A stretch of 64,000 nucleotides of DNA from the NCBI GenBank assembly GCA_003996215.1, contig QJPP01001811.1, forward strand, positions 55,791 to 119,790, read 5' to 3'. Numbering within the stretch: position 1 is the first letter of the stretch; each line of letters begins with the position of its first letter. This document shows positions 12,701 through 22,184 of the stretch, piece after piece. The notes under the pieces were generated by a model. It searched no databases, was not told the DNA's origin, and saw only the letters and a list, made by a program, of their open reading frames with translations. The translations under genes were made by a program, and so were the position numbers. The DNA comes from Jaltomata sinuosa. Lineage: Eukaryota > Streptophyta > Magnoliopsida > Solanales > Solanaceae.

Positions 12701-13308
12701 TCAAAAGGGAGAACAGATGCATCCCGGACTTAATTTACCAAATAGAAGATTGTGAGAAATATCTCATACAAATTAGCAAGGCAACAAAAATAAATTTGCT
12801 GAGGCATGCAAAAAGAAGCACCTCCAGGGACTTCAAGATAATAGAACCACAAAGTTTTCCTGTAGAAGAAGATGCTGGAATCCAAGATGCAGATAATAAT
12901 GGTGCAGCAAGAGGTGACGGAGAATCATCAGAAGATCCTCGTGTTGAAGAAGGACATGGAGTAGAAGATGATTCAGTGGTCGGTGCTTATGATGATGATG
13001 AAGGAAATGAAGTGGAAGAGGCATACAATAGTCCACATGGAGTAGAAGATGATTCAGTGGCTGGTGCTGCTGATGATGATGAAGGAAATGAAGTGGAAGA
13101 GGCATACGATAGTCCACATGGAGTAGAAGATGATTCAGTGGCTGGTACTGCTGATGATGATGAAGGAAATGAAGTGGAAGAGGCATACAATAGTCCACCA
13201 GCAGTAGTGGCTTCGGAGTCTCAGGGTGAGGGTGAAGCTGCTGATCTTCCTAAGGCAAAGAGAGCAAAAATGAGGAGAGTTGTTGAGGACTCAGAAGAAG
13301 ATGCATGA
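6718..13308 (+). CDS. FANCI: FANCI homologue (Fanconi anaemia group I protein), 13 exons
   Basis: Exons by frame and GT-AG sites: 6718-7763, 8300-8381, 8577-8765, 8909-8973, 9055-9214, 9510-9755, 9877-9993, 10125-10310, 10391-10475, 10758-11683, 11789-12296, 12380-12570, 12658-13308; about 1483 residues against 1328 in human. FANCI pairs with FANCD2 as a helical-solenoid DNA clamp in the nucleus and is monoubiquitinated during interstrand crosslink repair. Family landmarks: ILVLRKAMF in exon 6, with Lys at residue 523 by my count, the site used in human FANCI; an SQ-rich stretch just after it; IQEPLDCLLS in exon 8; and, near the C-terminus, an IEDCEKYLIQISK stretch followed by STSRDFKI. The tail is acidic with three 27-residue repeats, then a basic KAKRAKMRR likely nuclear signal. 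The ATG at 6718 is the first in frame. Exon 6 has a weak acceptor (GCGAAG) and exon 9 a CAGCAG acceptor. No disabling change seen. Confidence 0.93.
9534..9536 (+). other. Codon for the conserved FANCI monoubiquitination lysine
   Basis: AAA in the ILVLRKAMF context, ninth codon of exon 6. In human FANCI the equivalent LVLRKAMF lysine (K523) receives ubiquitin from the FANCL/UBE2T pair. Two SSSQ motifs (candidate ATM/ATR sites) follow about 30-40 residues downstream, in the place of the human SQ cluster. Confidence 0.75.
12955..13197 (+). repeat. 81-bp in-frame tandem repeat (3 copies) in the FANCI acidic tail
   Basis: Three consecutive 81-base units, nearly identical, each encoding 27 residues of the pattern HGVEDDSV-GA-DDDEGNEVEEAY-SP. 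The unit keeps the frame, adds about 12 acidic residues per copy, and lies just before the basic C-terminal end. The near identity indicates recent expansion by slippage or unequal exchange. Confidence 0.95.
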
Positions 13309-14159
13309 AAAAGACATGCAAATATGAAGAAAAGGGTTGAAGTTTTTTAAGTATGTCTTTGGGAGATGCCAGCCAGCGGTTCCAGTTTCCAACTCCATTT
13401 AAATTTCTCTTTTCTGTAGTAGTCTTTTGGAAATTTCTTTGTAGTTTTTGGTGAAGAAATATGTATTTGATTTTGCATAGTTTTACTTTTTTTCTGCGTT
13501 AGAAGTTTTGGAGTAATGCCAACGTTACCAGTTAGAAAAAGTAGTAGTTTGGAGTAATGCCAAAGGATCTAAAAGATGAAAGAAACAAATTCCATATCAT
13601 TATTATAGTATTTGGATGTATAGTGACCATGTAACTAACATATGTTGACAGGAAATTAGCTGTGCTTCATTTATTGTTAGTTGTTGTTTCTACAAAGACT
13701 TCTTGATTAATTCTACTGTAAGCATTTCTTGTCTGTTTTAAATTCCTAAATTTGAAGTAATGTATTATATTCTTGTGTCGTACAGTCAATTGAATCAAAT
13801 CTTGGAAACTTCTGTTCATATACCTTTTCTTTTCAACAAAAGGTATTCAAGTTTTGAAAATGCAACCATAAATAATATTTTTACTATGATTTCTCCAACA
13901 AGCTTTTTACTGTGAAAAAATTGATTTGTTGTATTTTTTATACATGTAAAATGGAAACAATTTTGAGCTAGTGTTTGGACATGTGATTTTATCTCATGAT
14001 ATCAAATCAGCGTTTGGACATGCGATTTGGGGTCATGATTTGAAATCATAAGATGAAATTCTAAATACTCAAAAAAAATCATGATTTGAGATTTCAAATT
14101 ATTTCAACCTTTTTTAAATACAAAATTTGATTCATAAGTTTATACTTCGTAAAAAAAAA
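13309..14159 (+). other. FANCI 3' UTR and flank, with a partial MITE
   Basis: The first ~200 bases are probably 3' UTR; no exact poly(A) site was fixed. At 13968-14130 a segment with GTTTGGACATGTGATT, and a second related GTTTGGACATGCGATT, resembles one end of the Harbinger-like MITE at 31338-31800. Nothing else recognisable. Confidence 0.45.
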
Positions 14160-15328
14160 AGATAATGCATAAGTACCACCTTGAACTATGGACGAAATCC
14201 CAGAGACACACCTAAACTTTACAAAGGTCCTATTACCCTCCTGAACTCTTTTGAAATGTAATTATTTACACCTTGAAACTAGATAACCAAATTTCTTGCA
14301 CAGGGTGTCGTGCACGCGCGGCCAGCTGGAAATTATTTTTTTCTTTATTTTTTTCTTTTTCCTTCCTTTATCTCTTCCTTCCTTTATATTCCACTTAAAT
14401 CTCTTCTTTTCTTTTATATTTTTCTTACTTAAGCTGTGTTTGGTATGAAGGAAAATATTTTTCATGAATATATTTTTATGAAAAATAAGTTGATTTCTTA
14501 CCTATTTTCTCATGTTTGATTGGTTAGTGAAAAATATTTTTTAGTGTTTGATTAATGAGTAAAAAAATATTTTTAGTATTTGACTAGAGAGTAGAAAATA
14601 TTTTTAGGGGGTAGATTGGGGTGGGTGGGGGTGCGGTGGGTATGAGATATGATAGTGAGTGGAGGTGGAGGGGTGAGTTGTGGGTTAGGTGGGTGGGGTG
14701 GAGGTGGGGTACAAAAAAAATTATTTTTTTTAAAAATAAATTTTGAGTGGGCCGGAGGAGGAGGTGGGGTAAGATGGGGGTGGGGTAAGGTGGATGGGGT
14801 GGAGTACAAAATAAATTTATTTTTTTAAAAAAAAAAATTCTTTAAAAAAAATTAGGGTGGGTGGGGCTGGAGGTTGAGGGGTTGGGGAAAGGTAGGGGTG
14901 GGGGTATAAAAAAAATTAAAACTATTATAAAATAAATTAGATTTTTTATCTACAAAAAAAAGTTTTTTTTTCAAAAAAAAATAAAAAAATTGGGGGGTGG
15001 GGTGGAAGTGGGGATCGCGGTGAAGAACAAAAAGAAATTGGTGGTAGGTGGGGTGGAGGTTGAGGTAGGAGGGGGGGGGGGGGTTGGGGAGAGGTGATGA
15101 TAAGGAGAGAGAAAGAAAAAGAGAAAAAAATAAAAGAAAAAGAAAGAGTAATTCTTTGGTTTCTCACTCTCTTTGAGAGAATGAGATATACTCTCTCTGC
15201 CACATCAGCACAAAAGGAGTACAAAAATACAGAAAAAATGAGTTCAGGGGGGTAATAAGACCTATGTAAAGTTTAGGTGTGTCTCTGAAATTTCGCTCAT
15301 AGTTTAGGGTGGTACTTATGCATTATCT
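14160..15328. mobile_element. Non-autonomous DNA element with 89-bp terminal inverted repeats
   Basis: Bases 14160-14248 and the complement of 15240-15328 match at about 90 percent; both begin AGATAATGCATAAGTACCAC. Long TIRs suggest a Mutator-like (MULE) relation, but A-rich flanks hide any target duplication. The interior has no ORF of note. It holds a truncated copy of the 20476-21502 MITE family (from about 14431, GTTTGGTATGAAGGAAAATA) and G-rich spacer repeats with a G12-class run near 15071. Confidence 0.85.
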
Positions 15329-15577
15329 CTAAAAAAAAGTCTTATTATTTTAAATTTCGTAAATTAAGACTCATGATCGGCATGAAGAGGTTGTTCTTAC
15401 CATGTTGAAAGAGTTATATCAAAGAACAACTAGTACTATTGTTAACTAGTGGATCTTTATAAAATTAAGTGTATTTAAAAATTTAAAATTATGTGTATTT
15501 AAAAGTTTGTAATCACAAACATTTATCTATATCTATCTATCTATATCTACCTATATCTATATCTATATCTATCTATA
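15329..15577. repeat. AT-rich spacer and (TATC)n microsatellite
   Basis: About 200 bases without features, then an imperfect TATC/TATATC run at 15526-15590. Confidence 0.7.
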
Positions 15578-17125
15578 TCTATATTTATATTATATTAAAA
15601 GTGTGAGATTTGAACTTTTTGCCCTTCATTAAAAGAATTCGCAATAAACGAAATTGTCTTTTCACTTTTTTTTTCTAATTATTATTTAATTATTTTTATA
15701 ATATTTTAAATTAAAGAGTCCTAAAATATATGGTAAGTTATATAAATTAAAAAAATCCTAAAATATATGATAAAAATTATTAGGAGAACTAATAATTAAG
15801 AATCCCAAAATTGATATAAAGAGGAGAAAAATACGTCAAAAAAAAAATCCCAAGAAACCCTACAAATACAAGCTGCTTCGCTTGCTTAAGAGACTCTATT
15901 TATGGCCTCTTAATTACTCGCCTATGGCCTGTTACTCACTTTTCATGCTCCTCCTTACTTTTATTTTTTACATTGATTTAATCATCTATAATCTATAATC
16001 TATAATATTCTAAAAGTGAAAAGGCATTTAGTTGAAAATTAGTTTACAAAAATACTCTTTAAAAGTTGAACGATCAATTTACCCTCTATCTAAAATTAAA
16101 TTACCTCCTTTTAAATAAGAACTAATTAATGTCAATTAAATTAAGATCTTAAAATCGTAAGTTATGATTTCATTTTATGCCTTTTCCCCTTCTAACCATG
16201 TTCAGAAAATTTATACTAATTTATTTCATTGTTTTGCTTTTTGGCTTTCCATTTTCCTATATGTTTTAAATGAATATGTAGTGAAAATTTTCAGCTATAA
16301 ATATAGTACACTTAAAAGTCATTTGATATTGTTTATTCTTCCCAAATTCTTATAGTTGGTGGTAAAGTTGGAGGGATATAGAAAGAGAAAGGTATCAGAA
16401 TTTATTTTAGAATTTTATAGTTTTATTTTTCTATTATAATCTTATTTTTCTATTGTAAAAGTTAAAAGTACTACCTTATTTTCTTTCCATTATTTAAAAG
16501 CGTCAATGTTAGTGCTTTTATCCATTTCTAAATTTTATTCACATTTGTTTATATATTGATTTTGTTACTACAATAAATAGTTACTATATTTTCTTTGCAT
16601 GTGTATACTATAAAATTAATAATGACTTATTAGCCATCACAAGAAAGACATCTATTAATTGAATTTTTGTACAATTTTTACGTAATACTACTTTTATTTG
16701 ATAACACCTTCTTGATATATATATATATATATATATATAAAAGAGCATTCCGATGTATCTTCTTGATATGTATACGTTTGTAAAAAGAACGAGACTACAA
16801 TTCTTTAAAAACAAGAAAAAGTTTTTTAATTGTGAATTAGTTACAGCCACATCCAATGACTCTTATAATAAAATATAAAAATTATGTGTTATTGAAGCAT
16901 ATATCAAAGACATGAAATTGTCAAATTGAATGTCTCATATACTATAAGAATAGTCGTTCTAAAAATACTTTATGTTGGTACTCCAATTAAATTGCATATT
17001 TTCGCTTATAAATATGTTGATATTTTATTCATAATTTTGTGCCTCTATGATCGTAGTAAAAAGATACTTATTAAAAGAAGATATTAACGAAATAATTTTA
17101 TCCTCAAATTTAATTTTCATCATCA
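15578..17125 (+). mobile_element. Helitron-like 5' ends and AT-rich filler
   Basis: TCTATATTTATATTATATTA at 15578, and TCTATAATCTATAATATTCT near 15990, both followed by AAAAGTG, look like plant Helitron 5' termini (A|TC... with a TATA-TTAAAAG phrase). They may belong with the 3' end at 21566. Between them and 17125 I see only AT-rich sequence and an (AT)n run at 16718-16738; no gene. Confidence 0.35.
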
Positions 17126-17134
17126 AAAAATAAA

Positions 17135-18080
17135 GGAAAAACTACACAAATTGGACCCAATTGTGAAACTATTTACCCAAAATAGACCTGACCCAAAGTA
17201 TTTACCCTTAATAGACCTTCAACCCAAACTAATTACCCACTTGCCCACTTTTTCTTTTTCTTATTTCGCGCATGACGTCAGCATGACGTCATCGTCACTA
17301 TCTTGAATTAATCCTCTGTGATACTCTGTCGGTATATTGATACTCTATCGGTATCATATAGGACTGAGCTTAATCCTCTGTGATACTCCATTGATATATT
17401 GATACCCTGTCGGTATCATATAGGACTGAGCTTAATCCTCTGTGATACTCCATCAGTATATTGATACTATGTCGGTATCATATAGGACTGAGCTTTTTTT
17501 TAAGAAATAAATAAGAAACAATTAAGAGAAAACTATTAAAGTCACAAACTTATTTATTGAACACAAAATTAGTAAAAATATATTTTTATAAATTTTTTTC
17601 TCTTTTTGCTAATTAAAAAAATTGTATCTAAATTATGATTCTTTTTTTAATTATTTTTAAATTAAAATATTGAAGAACTGAAACATACATCAACGATACC
17701 ATGACAGTATATAGACATACCGTAATGATATCATGGATGATTGAGTAATTTCATCGAAGGACTGAAGCAAACCTCAATGAAACATTGTTCAGTTACTTTT
17801 TGATACCACCAGAGTATATTATACTTTGATGGTATCAAGGAGGAAGAAGTAATCCTTCAATGAAGACACTGTCCATTTAATCTTTGATACCATCAGAGTA
17901 AATATATACTGTGATGGTATCAAAGAGGAAAAACAGGGTGGGCGCTGACGTCACCATGACGTCAGCCCGCATTTTATTTTTTTTTAGATAAATACAATTT
18001 TAGGATAAAAGGGGTATGAAAGTAATGGGGCATTTGAAGGTAAATAGTTTTCTTTTTTGGGGTATAAGTGTTCTTTTCCC
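17135..18080. mobile_element. Mutator-like MITE with 9-bp target duplication and four TGACGTCA sites
   Basis: AAAAATAAA flanks both ends (17126-17134 and 18081-18089). The left end GGAAAAACTACAC matches the complement of the right end GGGAAAAGAACAC, with further similarity inward (GAAACTATTTACC). A 9-bp duplication is typical of Mutator-type insertion. Inside are pairs of TGACGTCA at 17273-17280, 17284-17291, 17946-17953 and 17957-17964, a 62-bp tandem repeat, and internal inverted copies of GATACCATCAGAGTA. No transposase. Confidence 0.75.
17309..17494. repeat. 62-bp tandem repeat, 3 copies
   Basis: Units at 17309-17370, 17371-17432 and 17433-17494, each starting TAATCCTCTGTGATACTC and ending GGACTGAGCT, differ at a few positions and contain no indels. 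Confidence 0.9.
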
Positions 18081-18089
18081 AAAAATAAA

Positions 18090-18290
18090 GGATATTCTCG
18101 TATTCATAATTTGAAAGTAATTTTCATACTTTTAGATGACAATAAATATCAATCGAATAGACTCACCATTCATCAACTCGCGCTTGTATTTTTCTCTTTT
18201 ACAATTTCATGCAACTAATATCATACTTATTTAAATACTGTTTATATTATTTAAAAATATTTATATTATTAGCACGAGATACACATGCAA

Positions 18291-18347
<57 letters not shown>

Positions 18348-18895
18348 GTGGAAAGTTTCAAAGTGTAAAATTAAATTACCATTTTACCCTTATATTAAAT
18401 TAAGATATTATAAAATATTTAACTAATTAAATAAATTATAAGTAAAGGCTATTGTAACAGTAGAAACTTACATGACCAAATCAATAATAGTTAGAATAGG
18501 AAAGGTCATATTCTAAATAATAGTTATTATTAAGAAAATATGTAAAGGTGTAGTTATCTACGGTAATTATTAGCATTTCAATGTAGTTGATTTATATTTA
18601 TTAATTATTAACAGAAGCTATTTACTATTTGGTTTAATACATGTGTCTTCAATTGTTTAAGTTAATCATTTAGTCTTTTTGCCTTCTCCTTTTAATTGAA
18701 TTTATTAGCAATAATTGGTTAAGAAAGAAATCTTCTAAGTTATAGAATTGAAACTATACTTAGCGGATAGAGAGTAAAATAATTGGGGCATCTCTTTCAA
18801 AGTTTGAGGAGCATGATCAGTCCCTAAAAGTGGATTGAATAAGTATTTATTATGTAAAAACATTAAAAAAAAATGACAACAAACAAAGCAAATCA
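18090..18895. other. AT-rich spacer with (TA)n microsatellite
   Basis: An (AT)n tract runs at about 18297-18340 and is followed by ATTAAAAGTGGAAAG, which resembles the Helitron-like 5' phrase near 15590. No gene. Confidence 0.5.
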
Positions 18896-19664
18896 TCGTA
18901 TACTATATTAAAAACAAAACTTCTCTAGGTATAAAGTTGAATTATGAAAATATCCATCAAAAGTTGATGGATTATTTTACTTTTTATTAAAAATTAACCT
19001 CCAAGTATTTTACTTAAAAAAGTTATCATGAAATCTAAACATATGCCTTAAAATTTAAAATAATTTAATATGTTATATGTATGTGAGGTCTATCCATTTT
19101 TAATTATATTTTCAATTTTTCATAATTTTCTATTACCAATACACTAAAAGGAGAAGAATTTAAAAAGTTACATTTAATATTTTATTAATTAGCATTGATA
19201 AAATTCATATCGATAATTACTAATTACATATGAAAAGTCATTGTTCACTTCTATAAATATAGAAATTTATGATTCAAATAAGTGCTTCAAGTTTAGGTGA
19301 AAAAATAGAGAAATAAAGAGAAAAAGAGACTTGAGTAGTGCAGATATAACATAAGGATTGAGGAGAAGAGTTTTTCATTATGTTATAAAAAATTCAGTAC
19401 AGAATTTTAATCGCATCATGAAGTGTTTGTGTGTATATATTTTTATAATGCTAAGTGATAAGTTTCAAGAGATCTTGATCAATTGTGTAGCTATTGTGAT
19501 AAACATTGATAGGCAATGTAGTTCTTACTCTTTTTGTATGTTTTGATTTTTATTTCATAGCACACTTCCAATAATATATGTATCATTTGAAATTTATCAT
19601 TTGTAATATAAAATTTATATTCAATTTTTGGGATTAACGTGCAACGCACGTTCCCAGAGACTAG
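18896..19664 (+). mobile_element. Non-autonomous Helitron (769 bp)
   Basis: Starts TCGTATACTATATTAAAA after an A and ends CTAG before a T. A 7-bp stem (AACGTGC, loop AAC, GCACGTT; 19636-19652) lies 8 nt before the CTAG. These are the hallmarks of plant Helitrons: 5' TC, 3' hairpin, CTRR end, insertion between A and T. No Rep/helicase inside. The 5' end is chosen by motif and is less certain than the 3' end. Confidence 0.7.
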
Positions 19665-20475
19665 TGTTATAATATGCATACTTTAATTAGTTGGTTTATA
19701 TTTGTTTCTCTATTTATTTTTTAAATCTTCCTCTACCATTTATGTTTGTTTATATTTTCGTGCATGTTATTTTTTTTATAATCTAATTGTTAAAATTTAT
19801 TTTTGCAGATTTTGAAGCAAGACGCATTACTGCAAAGATCTTGGGTGAAGACTTTGATCCCCAAGAAAATCTTTTCACTTCAAATCTTCAAACAAAGTGT
19901 TTTTCTTGATTGTCTTTTTTGTGTCGGCTAAATCTAATTAATTTTTTTAACTTTTTGTTCTTTGTTAGTATGATCACAGAGTTGATTTTTTTTAATGAGA
20001 AATTCTTGTATATTTTTGTATAAAATTTTTATGTACAAAGTATTTGATATAAGATTATCGGATATTTTGTGCATATATTGTTGGAGACTAATAAAAATTG
20101 AAGAAAAATATAAAATATGATTAAAGTGCATGTATTTATTTGTTCATGAAATTATGCATTGTTTTTCTATTTTGCTTGAAGAAGAACTACCCAATGAAGA
20201 TTGTGATGAAATGGTAAAAAATTATATATTTTAAATGAACTATCATAAATATTTTTTTGTTATCTTTATTATAACAAATGAAAAATCTCAATATTCTTTT
20301 ATATATTAAGCTATTTTACTACAAATAAGCATGATTTATAAATGAAAAGGTAAATAATAAAATTGATCATCGCTAGTTCAATTTAATAATGGATAAGCAA
20401 CGAATAATTAAAAAAAAATCTTAGCTATGAGCAATTTAGTGACGAAGTTCATAGCTAAGTCCTATTTTATTCTTA
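19665..20475 (+). other. AT-rich stretch with an exon-like fragment
   Basis: At 19801-19909 a T-rich tract and TTTTGCAG precede an open run reading DFEARRITAKILGEDFDPQE and on to a stop. It could be a captured exon inside a larger Helitron. At 20421-20460 an inverted pair CTTAGCTATGA / TTCATAGCTAAG occurs. Nothing else seen. Confidence 0.3.
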
Positions 20476-21502
20476 GGGTGTGTTCGGTATGAAGGAAAAC
20501 ATTTTCCAAAAAATATTTTTCTATTTTCTCATGTTCGTTTGGCTTAAAAATTTTGAAAAACATTTTCCTTAGGAAAACAAGTTCCTTCAAAATAAGGAAA
20601 ATAACTTCCTTAATCAAAGTAGGGAAAACAAGTTCAATTTTCATACCATCCCGACCAGCACCTCCTACTAGTCCCCCCAAAAAAAAAAAATGAAAATTTT
20701 TAAAATTTATTTTTTAAAATAATTTAATTTTTTTCTTACCCCACCTCCACCTCCATCCCCTACCCAACCCCCCTACGAGCCTCTCCACCCCCACCCCAAA
20801 ATATTTTGTAGAATTCTTTAAATTATTTTTTAAAGAATTCAAATTTTTTTTCTTATCCCACCTCCCACCCTCTACCCCCACCCCCACCATACCCCCCTAA
20901 AAAAAATTAAATTTTTAAAATTTATTTTTTTTAAAAAATTAAATTTTTAAAAATTTATTTTTTTAAAAAAATCAAATTTTTTTTCTTACCTCACCTCCAC
21001 CTCCTACCCCGAACCCCACTCCCCCTCCCAAAAAAAAAAAAAAATTTAAAATTTATTTTTTTAAAAAAATCAAATTTTTTTTCTTACCGCACCTTCACCT
21101 CCTACCTCTCCCCCCTCCAAAAAAAAAATTAAATTTTTTAAAATTTACTTTTTAAAAAATATCAATTTTTTCTTACCCCACCCCACCCCCTACCAGCCCC
21201 CCTCCCCCCACCACCTCAATTTTTTTTAAATTTTTTAAGAAAATTCAAATTTCTTTTCTTATCCCACCCCCTACCCCTACCCCCCTCGCCCCCCAACCAC
21301 CATTTTTTTTTAAATTATAATTTTTTCATTATCCCACTCCTTTACCCTATTCGTTCTCATTGTTTTGTGTTAAATATATACAAATGATTTTAGAATTTTT
21401 TATTTATTTGCGTACCGAACATAAGAAAATAAGTAAGAAACAACTTGTTTTCCTAGAAAATATTTTTCATGGAAAACATTTTCCTCCATATCGAACACAC
21501 CC
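20476..21502. mobile_element. PIF/Harbinger-like MITE with internal minisatellite
   Basis: TIRs GGGTGTGTTCGGTATGAAGG (left) and GGGTGTGTTCGATATGGAGG (complement of right) are flanked by TTA on both sides (20473-20475, 21503-21505), the usual 3-bp duplication of PIF/Harbinger. The interior, 20740-21310, is an imperfect tandem array in which C-rich blocks (ACCCCACCTCCACC) alternate with A/T runs. A truncated relative lies inside the 14160-15328 element. Confidence 0.85.
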
Positions 21503-21566
21503 TTAATGTTTGTTATTAAATAAGGTATACATTTTGATCACGCGCAAAACGCGTACACTAAACTAG
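21503..21566 (+). mobile_element. Second Helitron-like 3' terminus
   Basis: A stem ACGCG-CAAAA-CGCGT (21540-21554) followed 8 nt later by CTAG (21563-21566) and T fits a Helitron 3' end. The matching 5' end is not settled; 15578 or ~15990 are candidates, which would make a 5.5-6 kb element holding the other insertions. Confidence 0.55.
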
Positions 21567-22184
21567 TTTATAAAAGGATATGTAGATGATTTATTAATGT
21601 GATATCCTATGATATTTCGATATCTTGTAAACTATGATTTGTTCATTTGATAAGATTGTGTAAGAATTGAGAAAATTTGATAGTTTTCACAAGTTATAAA
21701 GTTTTTATGTTTATGAAAAAAATACAATCCTAAGAATTCAAATGAAATATCTGAATAAAATTTCAAATTTTAACGATATAATTTCATATCCCATATCTAA
21801 ATATGCTTATGAAAATTAGATACTATTACGTAAAAACCATTGTTGACGAAAGTAGGTGTAATATATAAGTAAATATATTTTTCTCAAGAAAGAAAGTGGA
21901 GGACAATTGAGCAGTGTGACAGTAATAAAGTTAAATTCGTACTCTTCACACTCCCGCTTTCACCAACTCATAGCAATTTTTCCCTGTCGCGTAAAGCAAA
22001 ATAAAAGCAACTTACCCCAAACGACAATCTCTTGGAAATCAGAAAGACCACACACACATCACTCGCCCCTCTCAACTCTCTCTCTTACTCATTATTCCAC
22101 ACCACCACCCGCCGCCGGAGAGGGGCTGCTCTACAGTTCCGGTGAAGGATTTTGACGGCTCAAACCAGATATATAGCTGAAGAC
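21567..22184 (+). promoter_or_regulatory. Promoter and 5' UTR region of the LC8 gene
   Basis: AT-rich upstream, with a TATA-like ATATATAAGT near 21860. From about 22050 there is a CT/CA-rich leader (CTCAACTCTCTCTCTTACTC), typical of plant 5' UTRs. Transcription start not determined. Confidence 0.45.

Noticed and set aside
12833..13198. Antisense His/Leu-rich and Ser-rich open frames
   Set aside because: They are mirror readings of the acidic 81-bp repeat of FANCI and follow its periodicity.
14573..15224. Pro-rich antisense open frames
   Set aside because: Products of G-rich spacer repeats inside the TIR element; no composition or homology of a real protein.
17309..17494. CRISPR-like array
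   Set aside because: Direct tandem repeat without spacers, in a plant transposon.
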